From: Orychophragmus violaceus
Lineage: Eukaryota > Streptophyta > Magnoliopsida > Brassicales > Brassicaceae
Assembly (NCBI GenBank): GCA_030180135.1
Contig: CM058233.1
Span: 58,796,500-58,860,499 of the forward strand
DNA: 64,000 bases
Direction: 5' to 3'
Shown piece by piece: positions 34,318 to 45,347 of the stretch; position 1 is the stretch's first letter, and each line of letters begins with the position of its first letter. A program made the translations under genes and the position numbers. The notes beneath the pieces are model-generated. The model had not been told where the DNA came from and did not search any database. It saw nothing but the letters and a program-made list of their open reading frames with translations.

Positions 34318-34989
34318 TGAAGGATTGTTTAGTTGATCCTGATTCAATTCTTAGATTCATATCAACCTAAACATGCGGATCTAGGTTCTTCTCAGAATAG
34401 AAACAAATGATGATCTCACCTTATACCTGTTTGCAGCGGAAAGAGATGGTATGTCTGAGATCAGAGAAACACCGAGGGATGAATCCTCCAAAGGTTCACA
34501 CACGCGATCACAGAAAACGGCTGCTAGACCACGAGGAGCTCGGCGCAGAGAGAGAGAGAGTTTTCGGCTGGGGGCTAGGGTTAATTGTTCAGAAACTCGA
34601 GTTTTACCTTATAAAACTTGTCCGATTCCGTTTGGGCCATTTGGCCCAAACACCAATTAACTCGACGGCATTCGCGCACTGTGTCGACCGACACACCTTG
34701 TGTATCGATCGACACACAGTGCCTAAACCGTTTTATTCTCTCTAAGTACAGTAAATGCCTAGCACTTTTACCGTACATCTGCTAAACCGTTCCTACACAT
34801 TTTCCTGTTAGCTTAGGCGTGTGACCCATATGGGATCATATAATAAAGGCAATAAGTCCAAGACTTATAGATCATGAGCGGACTCTAGCAAGCCATCATG
34901 ACCCCCAGTATTATATGACTTATGTCTGATCATTGACATACTCTTACTTTCTAGAGACAGTACTGAGATTACTGGACACAATTCCAACA
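34318..34989 (-). repeat. Inner Copia LTR (5' LTR in element orientation)
   Basis: 672 bp, same length and apparently same sequence as 27168-27839. The primer-binding site lies directly to its left. Confidence 0.93.
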
Positions 34990-35222
34990 ATAAGCCATCT
35001 ATCAAATATAGGGTCTCATGATCAAGCTAAATGACTTTGATAACTCAAGATCAAGTCACTTACTTCGATGACCTATAAAATGGTTCATATCACTTTGGAA
35101 CGATTATTTCTTCACAGTTAAAAAATAATCTTGAAATAATAATTTCATTAAACATCATAAAATGTTTTACAAGAACATATCAAAAACTAAATAAAGCCCT
35201 CAAACTCCCACTCAAATTTAGA

Positions 35223-36698
35223 TTACATTTCAATGTCTCTAATGCCTACAGCTTCAGTAAGATACTCGAGCTTAGGCCTTGGGAGTGGCTTTGTCAACGG
35301 ATCAGCGACGTTATCATCTGTCTGAACTCGGCTGATCTTGACTTCCTTTCTATTGATGATGTCACGTATCAAGTGAAATCTTCTTAGAACATGCTTGGAT
35401 TTCTGGTGTGATCTTGGTTCCTTTGCCTGAGCAATAGCACCATTGTTATCACAAAACAGTGCCAGAGGCTCAGCCGCATTTGGTATCACACCTAGTTCAA
35501 TAATGAACTTTCGTATCCAAACAGCTTCCTTCGCTGCTTCTGAGGCGGCGATATATTCAGCTTCTATAGTGGAATCAGCAACGGTGTCTTGCTTGGAGCT
35601 TCTCCAACTGATTGCACCGCCATTCAGACAAAAGATATAACCGGACTGTGACCGGAAATCATCTTGGTCTGTTTGGAAACTTGCGTCCGTGAATCCACTG
35701 ACTTTAAGCACATCACTTCCACCGTATACCAAGAACTTGTCCTTTGTATGTCTTAGATACTTCAGGATGTTCTTGACGGCAATCCAATGGTTTTCACCTG
35801 GATTTGACTGGTATCTACTCGTCATGCTTAATGCATAAGCAACATCAGGACGAGTACAGATCATGGCATACATGACAGATCCTATTGCAGATGCATAAGG
35901 AATATTCTTCATGCGCTCAAGCTCAGCAGCCGTCGTAGGGCTCTGCTTCTTGCTTAGCGTTGTGCCATGTACCATTGGCGTGAAGCCCTTCTTGGAATCT
36001 TTCATGCTGAATCTTTGTAAGACTTTGTCAATGTATGAATCTTGACACAAGCCTATCAGCCTTCTAGATCTATCCCGATAGATCCTGATTCCAAGAACGT
36101 ATGCGGCTTCACCCATGTCTTTCATGGAAAAACAACTTCCAAGCCAGTCCTTTACCGACTTCAGCATTGGAACGTCGTTTCCGAGAAGCAGTATGTCATC
36201 GACATACAGAATAAGAAATACTATCTTGCTCCCACTAGTTTTCTTATACACGCATTGTTCTTCTTCGTTTATGATGAAGTCAAATTGCTTGATCGCTTCA
36301 TCAAAACGAACATTCCAGCTCCTCGATGCTTGCTTCAATCCATAAATGGATTTATGAAGCTTGCATACTTTCCCAGCATTCTTTGGATCTATGTAACCGT
36401 CAGGTTGTGTCATATACACATCCTCTTCCAGAATTCCATTCAGGAAGGCGGTTTTCACGTCCATCTGCCAAATTTCATAATCATGAAAAGCTGCAGTTGC
36501 TAGTAGAATCCGAATAGATTTCATCATTGCCACTGGGGAATAGGTTTCATCGTAATCCACACCGTGAACTTGTCTGAAACCTTTTGCCACCAACCTGGCT
36601 TTATAAATCTGGACATTTCCCTCTTGGTTGTGAATCTGGGCCCGAGGCCCAATCCACTCTGATGTCTCAAGGCCCGGGACTCCCGATGGCCTAGTCAA
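35223..36698 (-). pseudogene. Outer Copia pol remnant (reverse transcriptase C-terminal part and RNase H)
   Basis: From about 36618 to the stop at 35223 the translation matches residues from about 860 to the end of the intact polyprotein, including WQMDVKTAFLNG, LYVDDILLLGND and the RNase H block. Upstream of NVQIYKARL the frame continues into leader sequence (IHNQEG and beyond) because about 2.8 kb (corresponding to about 30090-32903 of the inner copy) has been deleted. Gag, protease, integrase and the first part of RT are therefore gone. The remaining frame is open for 491 codons but lacks any normal start context. Confidence 0.9.
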
Positions 36699-38105
36699 GA
36701 AAACCAGACTATACAGTCATGTAATCATTAATGTCTGGGACTCCCAATGACATTTATGAATCACAAACCGTCTTGTCCACGCAAAAATAGACACCCTCAC
36801 ACTGTAAGGCCATGAATACAATTGAATGGGCTTCGACAGCTGACATAGACTGGACAAGACATCCAACGCTTGATATTATTTGAGGTTCGTAGGTTTATTA
36901 AAATTTCATCCCAAAATAGAAGATTACTATTTTGGGAAACTTTCCATTTTGGGAAACCTACTACTTTTGGAAACTTTCTAAAATTAGAAACTTTTAATTA
37001 TAGAAATTTCCTAAAATCCAAAACATGCAAATCTAGAAACTTCTAATTTAAGAAACTTTCTAATTTCAAAATTTTGGAAACTTATTAATTTAAAATCGAT
37101 TTTATAATTTTATAAAAATTTTAAATTAATTCTGAAGAAAAGACTCAAATAATTGGCCCAATTGTTTTAACTTCTTGGCCCGAGGCCCAAGAATTTGTCC
37201 ATGTCCAAGACATGACCCAATTGTCCAATTAAATGACATAACCGGTCTGGTTCATTAAAATTGGTCTAACCAAAATTAATTACTACGATGACCACAATTG
37301 TCAACCGGTTATTTACTAAACCGGATTTTCTCAATTTATTTGGTCCAACCAAATCAAATTAGAAAATCCTGGTTTAGGCACACAATCCAATAATTATTTC
37401 GACATTGGATTTCTTATCCCGGTTTAACCAGAACTTAATAAATTTATTAAGTCTGTTTATTAAACCGTGACGTTTAATTTTTTAATCAGTTTTAAACCGA
37501 ACCACCACAAACCAAACCGAACCAAGCTCGAGCCAAACCGAACCGACCAATTAGGTCACGTGTTGGGATGGCCGTGAGCAACACACGCGATCGGGACGGC
37601 CGTGCCTCACGATCGGGACGGCCGTGCCTCACGATCGGGACGTGCTTGGTTGTGATCGGGACGGGACGGGACGATCGCGGGCCGAGACGCACGACACGAT
37701 CCATGCGATCTGCCTTGCGGATCCATGCGATGCTTGCGCCTCACGGTCGATCGTCGGGTCGAGAGCGGGACGATGGCGGGACGATCGCAGCGATCGATCC
37801 AATCGATCCGCTTGCTTCATCCTCGCACGCAAGCGATCGATCGGCCATCATCACGCACGCGATCGATCGGTCATGATCATGCGATCGATCCATGATCGAT
37901 CCATGCATCAATAACCATCGGCCGACGCATACCAAAACAAGTTTTGGTCCATGCGATTTCATAGTTAGGGTTTTTAGGTTTTAATTTGTTTCTTAAGTGT
38001 TTTACAAATCAGATTCAAGCAATCTCAGATTCAAAACACTTCTAAACAACCTAAAACATGAATCTAAACAAGAAAACCTAACAGAACCAATGGCTCTGAT
38101 ACCAC
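36634..38105 (-). other. Outer Copia 5' leader
   Basis: Corresponds to the inner Copia leader and contains the primer-binding site (38091-38104) and a G/C-rich tract (37560-37920) of GGGACGGCCGTGCC and GATCGATCGG repeats that differs from the tract in the inner element. No gene is seen. Confidence 0.75.
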
Positions 38106-38744
38106 TGAAGGAATGTTTAGCGTTAATCCAGATTCAATTCTCAGATTCAACAGTCCTAAACATGCAGATCTAGGTTCTCTTGATTAGAAACATAATGGAT
38201 CTCACCTTATACCTGTTTATGCAGCGGAAAGGGAAGGTATGGTCAGAGATCAGCAGAGCCACCAAGTGATAACTCCTCCAGAGGTTCACACACGCACACC
38301 AAGCAGGAAGAAGGCTGCTAGACCAAGAGAGAGGAGGCGCAGGGAGAGAGAGAGAAATCGCAGAGGGGGCTAGGGTTAGAAGGAGACTCAGACTTAAGTT
38401 TTATTTATAAAACTTGTCTAGTTCCTTTTGGGCTTTTGGGCCCAAATACCAATCTGATTAAATCCCTTGGATTTAATCAGATCCATTAATCTCTCTCTAA
38501 GTACGACAAATGCCTGGCACTTTTACCGTACTTCTGCTAAGCCGTTCCTACACATTTTCCTGTTAGCTTAGGCGTGTGACCCATATGGGATCATATAATA
38601 AAGGCAATAAGTCCAAGACTTATAGATCATGAGCGGACTCTAGCAAGCCATCATGACCCCCAGTATTATATGACTTATGTCTGATCATTGACATACTCTT
38701 ACTTTCTAGAGACAGTACCGAGATTACTGGACACAATTCCAACA
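38106..38744 (-). repeat. Outer Copia LTR (5' LTR in element orientation)
   Basis: 639 bp. It is followed by the CTATA target repeat and resumption of the protease-gene exon. Confidence 0.92.
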
Positions 38745-38749
38745 CTATA

Positions 38750-40550
38750 TGCTCTGTCTGCAGTTAGACTGCAAGAAGAAGTATGAGTTATGGTCTCTTC
38801 TCGGCGTTAATCCAGGTAGGTTTTCCCTGAATGAGTTTCATGCCATAACCGGACTCAAATGCGACTATATTGAGAACCTCGAGTACCCTGAAATTCAGTA
38901 TACCGATGAGATGAGAGAAATGTGGAAGCTTCTTAGGGTTGATTTCGATTTAGGCCCAAGTTATATGCAACTAATGGATGCTTGTACAAGATGTTCTGAA
39001 TGGGAACCGCAACAAAGGATATGGCTGAGCTATCTAGCGATCTATGCAACCTTCATTGAGGCTCAACACTGGACAACCTCCACAAGGGGTGACATGTCCA
39101 AGCTTCTGCTGTTTCCAGGATCGATACAATCCTATCCATGGGGACGATTCGCCTTCAAGGTTCTGATAGATTCTGTTAAAGAGGCAAACAGAAAACTCGT
39201 GGATGGAAAAAATTATCAGATCGGAGGTTTTGCTGAGGTCCTGAACATCTGGATATACTGGGCATGTCCCGCTATGGCGACAACTTATGGAGAGCCCTTT
39301 CCGGATTCCCCAGACCTACCATTGCTGGCGTACCAGGGATCACAGAGTCGAAAGAAAGTCGACGAAACCTTACGCAAACAAGTATTTCTTATACTTATGA
39401 ACTCTGACTTTTATGTCAGACTTCATAAGAAGTCTGACACATAATGTCAGACTTCTTATGACCCAGTCTCGTATGATGTCTGACATTTTGATATTACAAA
39501 TGCTTATATTTGTTTTTCTATGTGACTTGTAATTTGCAGACCCGCGTCAACAGCTTTGTTGTCAAGGAATACGATGACATGTTTCCCGTGTGGGACAACC
39601 CTGATGAGGAGGACGACAAAGTTGAGAACATTGTGAAGGCAATGTTCGGAAAGCTAGGGACTGTGCATTGGAGGTGGGGTTCAAAACACTGGAAGAGCGA
39701 AGGTGTGTTCAAGTCCAAAGCTGGAGGTCCTGTTAAGCTTGAGATTAAGTCTGAGAAAGATGCTGATGACACTGGTGAGAAAAAGCGTAAGGTTATGGGA
39801 GTCAAGAGGAAGTTGTTGCAGGTTGTTTCTGATGATGAAGATGAGAAAGAAGAGGCTGAGGTAGTTAGCAAGAAACCTAGAGTAGGGAAGGCTGGTCCTA
39901 CGAATGGGGATGTTGTTCAAATGATTGAGGGTTTGCAAAAATCACTTGAAACTCGGATTGATGTAATGGTAGATGTTTTCAACGAGGGTTTGCGTCTGAT
40001 GGGTATCAGAATTGATGATCTTGCCAAGAATGTCCAGAGTTTGAAGAAAGAGAGTGTTGGAGTTGAGCAGAACGAGAAAGACCAGAAGAAAGATTCTTCT
40101 GAAGTGAAGGAAAATGAGAAGAAGAAAGCTGCTACTGGAGGGAAAGGAAGAGAGAAGAAGGCAAAAGCAAAAACTGCTGCTGCTGCTGCCGATGAGATGA
40201 AGAAGGCTGGAGTTGGTGAGGATGAAGAAGATCCAGCTGAAGATCTTCAGGTTCAAGAAGGGGTCAAAGCTGTTGCGGTTGATGAAGAGGGAGGAAGAAA
40301 GAAAAATGAAAGGCCTAAGAGGAACCTGAGGAAAGTTGTACTGAAGGTATCCGAACCTGAACATGCAGGGAAAGCGAAGCCTAAAGTAGCAGCAGACAAA
40401 TCCGCCAATCTCTCTAAGGCCATCATACCGATTGCGACTGATGATGGGGTTAGTCTCCAAAACCCTCAATCTCTGGATACAAATAAGGAAAAGAACGTTG
40501 GGCCTAAGAGAAATAGCAGGCTTATGAAGAAATCACTTGAGGGGAAGTAG
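38750..40550 (+). pseudogene. DUF1985 domain and charged linker part of the MULE protease gene
   Basis: After the Copia the exon 38750-39381 encodes the body of DUF1985: KKKYELWSLLGVNPGRFSL, EFHAITGL, then WLSYLAIYATFIEA and YPWGRFAFKVLIDSVKEA. An intron (donor GTATTTCTT at 39382, acceptor TTTGCAG ending 39539) holds three palindrome copies. The next exon starts TRVNSFVVKEYDDMFPVWD, then becomes a Lys/Glu/Ala-rich linker with KKRKV-like nuclear-localisation candidates and an Ala run (about 40180). The frame reaches a stop at 40550; because the following exon needs phase 0, the true donor is probably earlier (for example GGG|GTTAGT near 40447), which I cannot settle. DUF1985 is known as the N-terminal partner of plant transposon Ulp1-like proteases; its biochemical role is unknown. 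Confidence 0.8.
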
Positions 40551-40829
40551 CCTTCTCTTGCTTTATGAACATTGTAAACACATAAGCATAATAGTATTTG
40601 TTTTTTCCCCATTGGTTCTTGTATTTGCTTTGAACATGGATTCCTGGCATTAGACTTATATTGCATTGGCTTGCTATGATTTTTCGATGGCATTTAGCAC
40701 ATGTCAGACGTCTATGGATGTCTGACATGTTATGTATTCTAGTTACCAGACGTCTAGTGAAGTCTGGTTCTTGTGTGAATTTTAGATCGAACATTATGTT
40801 TAACATGGGTTGTCAAATTGTCTGTGCAG

Positions 40830-42230
40830 AGTATACCCGATAGCACAGATCCGAGTGTCATGATCGTTGCACGGTCGGCTACGAGCATAGACTTCGATTC
40901 TACGCGGCAGTTTAAACAGGACACTAAGCAGGCGGCAGCTGAAGTTTACATGCAAGCAAAGGCAACCCAGATTAAACAAAAGGAGAAGGTGAAGACTCCA
41001 ATTAAACCTGTTGTCCAAGCACAGGTTACACCGAGATATGACCCTTGTGCTGCTATCACCAGGATGCAAGTAAAGGCACTTAATGATTACAACAAAAGAC
41101 AGCCGTATGTGTTGATACTCTGCTTAGATTGTAAGTATGTACACCTAACTCGATGTCTAACAAGTGTATTATTCTTTGTAGGGATTATCCGACTAGGCAA
41201 GTGAACACATCACTACAATGGTATTACGATCTTCGCACTCCAAAGGAATGGCTGCATGACACGGTCAGTATTACTCCAATGGTGATGAATTAAGAACTCC
41301 ATTCCAATCTGGATGTATATTCAGACTTCCAAAGAAGTCTGGTTGTCTATTCAGACTTCCAAAGAAGTCTGGATTTATACTCAGACTTCCAAAGAAGTCT
41401 GGTTGTATTTTCAGACTTCCATAGAAGTTTGGTTGTATATCCAGACTTCCATAGCTGTCTGGTTGTGTTTTTTTTTATATATTAACACATGCTTGGCTTA
41501 ATGCAGCAAATTGATGCGGGTATTGATCTGTTGAGGCTTCGCCAACACAGCCATCCGGAATGGTTCAGGAGCGAGAGGCTGTGTTTCATTGACACACTCC
41601 TTCAAGGCTTGTGGCGTCAACACTATCCAACTTTTATTAGTAGTGGTGCTGGAGGGAATGAACCAGCCGCAACTAGAATGCTTCCTGCTGGTTGTTTTGA
41701 TTACTTCACTGGTGACCTACCCCTATTCTGCAAATCACCGAAGGACTGGGGGGTGGAAATTGATTACATTTACACCGCACTGCACATTGGCGGAAATCAT
41801 TGGGTAGCAATTATGATTTCTATCCCGGATAGGCACGTAACAGTATGGGACAGCATCATTAGTTCGAGGACTGATGAGTTGGTCGGAGCGGCAGTGGCAC
41901 CAATCTGCGAGATGTTTCCTTATGCGGTGCACATCTTGAAAATACCCGATGCTGATGGATGGCCTTACCCAGCCGATCGTTACACCCACTCGATTGTTAG
42001 GAGCGACGATCTTCCTAAAAACAAACAAACAAACAGGTGACTGTGGAGTGTTCTGCTTGAAGTTCATCGAGTTCCAATCACTTGGAATGGAGTTTCCAAA
42101 GTATCTTTGTGATAAGAACATCAAGTCAATCAGGGACAGGCTAGCTTTTGACATATTGTTTGAACTCAAGCGAACAGGTGAAGGGCAATGTCCCGAGTAT
42201 GGTTTGCTTGACACCTACGGTGATAAATAG
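40830..42230 (+). pseudogene. Ulp1-like C48 cysteine protease part of the MULE gene, frameshifted
   Basis: Exons 40830-41104, 41182-41263 and 41507-42230 join with consistent phases. The catalytic domain shows YTALHIGGNHWVAIMI (His, about 41799), VTVWDS (Asp, about 41850) and GDCGVFCLKF (Cys, about 42042), preceded by the Gln of KNKQ expected for the oxyanion hole. This His-Asp-Gln-Cys set is that of Ulp1/SENP SUMO proteases. At 42018-42034 an AAAC repeat has one unit too many compared with the pattern expected in the family (PKNKQT directly before GDCGVF), which shifts the frame and terminates it within a few codons. The intron at 41264-41506 holds five tandem palindromes. Confidence 0.8.
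41319..41463. repeat. Five near-tandem copies of the MULE palindrome inside an intron
   Basis: Copies start near 41321, 41351, 41381, 41411 and 41441, a regular 30-bp spacing. Each has CAGACTTCC-A-AGAAGTCTGG arms separated by short TTGTNTATT-like spacers. They lie wholly in the intron 41264-41506. Confidence 0.9.
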
Positions 42231-42566
42231 ACCGCCTCTATCTTTTGCATTCCTAAACAATACATATCTATTGTGGTTGTAAAAAACACATCCATCTTTT
42301 GGCCTACTTTTGTGCTTGTTTTTAATTATGTAACAAACTTAAGCACTAATCCTAGTTATGTTTATTACTACGCTTGTTGAAACAGAACCTAAACAATTGA
42401 GACAAGTTTAAATATTAGAGTTCTGGAATACATCACTACGTCAGACTTCAGTGAACCCTAAAAAAATATCAGACTTCTGTAAACCCTAAAACTTATCAGA
42501 CTTCACTGAACACGAACACATATCAGACTTCAGAAATCCCTAAAACATATCAGATTTCAACCATTT
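42231..42566. other. Convergent intergenic space between protease and transposase genes
   Basis: Holds four TCAGACTTC half-sites and one TCAGATTTC variant (42442-42558), alternating with CCCTAAAA. No gene is seen; the 3' ends of two convergent genes flank it. Confidence 0.7.
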
Positions 42567-45093
42567 CTAATCAGCCTGAGGTTGTGGACAATTAGGTTGT
42601 TTGTGGCCTGGTTGTTTGCAGTTCGAACAACAATATTGCTTGTGTAGTTTCCGCGGTTTACTGCTCTTCTTCTTGGCAATTTCTAGCATAGATTGCCACC
42701 TCGACTTCTTTTATCTTCCAGGCTTCTGCCTCTCTTCCGGCGGAAAGACACGCACGGTGTCATGATTTGCCTTTCCGGTAACATTCTTTGGTAAGATGTT
42801 GCGCGAGTATGCAGCGTACAAGTAGTCCGTTCTGTAAGATGGACATACAAGTTCCGGTGCAGCGCATATGGCATGTGAGCAAGGTATCTTTTCGTAATCT
42901 CAAACACCACATTCACACTTCTGATGTTCCAAATCGACAACACAATCCCTATGTCCTCCCTTTACAACGAACTTATACGTATCTACGCATTCTGCCGTCA
43001 TCATATCTGCATAATATTCACGAATAGCCAGCAAATATTCAACTCCTCGGCTAAATGTTGTTGAGAGACTCATTGCATCTAGCCGCCTTTTACAAAACCA
43101 CGTCCCTAGTTTCTCTTGTATAAACTCTAAAAGGAAAGATATGGGATATCCTTTTGCCTTCTTAACTGCGGAGTTTATAGACTCAGCAATGTTGCTCGTC
43201 TTTATGTTGTACTTGTATCCACCAATTTGAAAGAGGTTAACCCAAGTAAGAATTAGAAAGTATCATAAAAACATTATGCTTTCAGACTTCTCCAGTCGTC
43301 TGGAAAAATAATCAGACAGCAAGAGAGGTCTCATAATTGTATCAGACATCACTAGAAGTGTGATAACTATTGTCAGACCGATAAGTACCTGTCTCCGTTG
43401 AAATGCACGCGTGACCATAGACTCACATCCGCCTCCTCCAAGTAATCAGCAAGTTCAAGATTTACCGCTCGTAAGGAAGCCATGTTTCGGTCAAAATCGT
43501 AAATCGTATAAGCGTAAGCCGCGTTTTTCACCAAGTACAGAAGATGTTTTCCCCTGAACTTGGTAACTATGTTATTTTGTAGATGGTAATAGCATATCCC
43601 TCGCTGTGCCCAAGGGAAAACTGCTTCACACGCATTCTTGATCGACTCACATCTATCCGAGACTATGACCAAAGGATATTGGTCTGAAATGCATTCTTTC
43701 AGTTTGGTGAAAAACCATTTCCACGAGTCATCGTTCTCAGAGTCTACAATTCCAAAAGCCAACGGAAATATTTGAAAATTTCCGTCTTGTGCGGCCGCCA
43801 CTAGCATAACACCGCCATACTTTCCATTAAGATGAGTACCATCCACCACAATGACTCTTCTAAGATACGTAAACCCATGTATGGAAGCTCCAAATGCTAT
43901 AAATAGATACTTAAATCTATTCTTCTCATCTAGCTCAAGAGCAGTTACTGTTCCCGGGTTGGTTTGCCTGATTCCATGCAAAAAAGAAGGCAGTCTCTCG
44001 TACCCATCTTCCGATGTTCCTCTCACAATCCTTTGAGCATGTAACAATGCTCTGTATGCGGTTGTGTAGCTCATCCTAATCCCAAACTGCTTCTTCATTG
44101 ATACTTTGACATGCTTTGGTGTTATCCCCTCAATCATACCAAAAGTTTCAGTAAACAACCAACCAATATAAACTGGAGTAAAACGTTTGTGCGTAGACAT
44201 CCGGTCCGCCATCGAACATGAATGTGTTTTTGAATAGATCATCACCCAGTACTTGTTTGGTTCGCTCTTCACACATGCTCGAAGCATCCACTCGCATCCA
44301 CACGACATTTAGCGACAAAACGTGTCTTGTCAGACTTCTCTGTCCTAAATGTGAATTTCTTCATTATCACCGTCAAACGTAGCTCTGATATTAGGTCTTT
44401 CTTGCTATCAAAACACTTATTGAGAATGATACCCTCAGATAAGTCCTTTTTGCGAACACTCTGATTATTCATACCCTCCAACTCATATTTCTTATAATCT
44501 TCATCTTCTTCCACATCTACATCTTCATGTTTCACTTTCCCATATAGGGTATAATCAGCATCGTCATGGTAAGCCTCAGCGTGTTTCATGAAAATATTCT
44601 CAGGCACATCCAAGTTACCAACACCATCATTACCACCACCACCACAAACAAAATCCTCCGAGACTGAGTCCACATATTCCTCATTCCAGTCTTCTTCTTT
44701 GTCATCTTCGTCTACATCTTCAGCTTCATATTTGTCATCATGATTCACAGCATCTTAATCATCCATACCGGATCGGCTCGAGACACATAGACGGATTAAA
44801 TGCGTATTAGCTAACTCAACCATGCTCCTTACTTGCCTATCATTTGTGACATAAACCGGAGGGCTATCCGGATCCATTTGTTTCAAGAGTGCTTCCAGCA
44901 ATGGATATGATAACTCCACCAGGTCGGTTTTCTTGTCCTGCATATAATCATCTTGTACCATCTCAACTAGTTCTTGATGTGTAGAACCATCACGCAGAGT
45001 GATAAACCACCCTCCTTTGAGCTTATCAACCACAAAATGCCAAATCTGGTCTCTCATAACCCATTCACCAAAATTAACAGGTAACTGGACCAT
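42567..45093 (-). pseudogene. mudrA: MuDR-type (mudrA) transposase pseudogene of the MULE
   Basis: Reading minus, ATG at 45093 (MVQLPVNFGEW) starts the N-terminal Mutator domain. An in-frame TAA (44757-44755) interrupts it after SSRSGMDD. The acidic stretch and DNA-binding region continue to a frameshift near 44285-44308 (AKC..CEWMLRA). The catalytic domain carries VVDGTH (first Asp, about 43842), VSDRCES (second Asp, about 43656), CYYHL and a likely Glu near LEEAD (about 43435). An intron (43388-43212) follows GDR. The last exon has a SWIM finger C-E-C...KIPCSHA with a TGA inside it (about 42895), then another stop near 42716 and a C-terminal zinc knuckle CSNCKQPGHKQPNC before TAG at 42569-42567. 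At least three nonsense changes and one frameshift make it non-functional as read. Confidence 0.85.
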
Positions 45094-45347
45094 TATCTGT
45101 ATAAACAAACACGTATAAACAACATTAGAGATCTTTTGGGAAAAGCCAAACTTCTTTGTGAAGTCTAATGCTATTAGCTACATTGCCAATATTATTCAAA
45201 AATTTATTTAAAAATAATTACCATATATAAGAATGTAAAACTCACGCAGAAGGAACATATAACACTAACACACATTTAAAAAAACTAATGTCAACGAAAT
45301 TAATCACAATTATACAATAAAAATGCATTTTAAAAGTTTGACATATT

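Larger units (their letters stand above)
27168..34989 (-). mobile_element. Inner Copia element, intact and young
   Basis: The 7,822-bp element has 672-bp LTRs at 27168-27839 and 34318-34989 that look identical wherever I compared them, and a 5-bp target duplication ATAAG (27163-27167, 34990-34994). The primer-binding site TGGTATCAGAGCCA (minus strand, 34316-34303) is complementary to the 3' end of initiator tRNA-Met, and a purine-rich tract adjoins the left LTR. One uninterrupted gag-pol frame lies within. It was inserted into the 3' noncoding region of the related outer Copia, in the same orientation. All structures needed for mobility are present. Confidence 0.95.
25905..38744 (-). mobile_element. 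Outer Copia element, internally deleted, host of a second Copia
   Basis: It has 639-bp LTRs at both ends (25905-26543 and 38106-38744), a 5-bp target duplication CTATA, an initiator-Met primer-binding site at 38091-38104 and a polypurine stretch next to the left LTR. Excluding the nested element (27168-34989 plus one ATAAG), it is 5,013 bp. All of gag, protease, integrase and the start of reverse transcriptase are missing through a deletion at about 36619. The LTRs differ at least once near their start (AATATTT left, AATGTTT right), so it is older than the element nested in it. It was inserted in an exon of the MULE protease gene. Confidence 0.93.
25685..42230 (+). pseudogene. DUF1985-Ulp1 (C48) protease gene, interrupted by nested Copia elements and frameshifted
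   Basis: The gene starts at ATG 25685 (MEEVEFPQRMFTAGYEP); an upstream in-frame ATG at 25643 lies in what looks like intron sequence. The first exon runs to 25904, is broken by the Copia at 25905-38744 (CTATA duplicated at 25900-25904 and 38745-38749), and resumes in frame: HYM before the break joins LCLQLDCKKKYELW after it. The following exons are 38750-39381, 39540 to about 40500, 40830-41104, 41182-41263 and from 41507 to TAG at 42228-42230. The architecture is DUF1985, then a long Lys/Glu-rich linker, then a Ulp1-type cysteine protease. Such proteins are thought to act like SUMO proteases; no role in transposition has been proven. Besides the Copia insertion, a 4-base slip near 42018-42034 breaks the frame just before the catalytic Cys. 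Confidence 0.8.

Noticed and set aside
37492..37962. Overlapping Arg/Asp-rich frames on both strands
   Set aside because: They translate the GATCGATC/GGGACGG tract of the Copia leader; no domain, and the tract changes completely between copies.
41319..41463. Regularly spaced 20-bp repeats that look like a small CRISPR array
   Set aside because: The window is plant nuclear DNA, the repeats lie in an intron, the spacers are nearly identical, and the same palindrome is dispersed elsewhere in the MULE.
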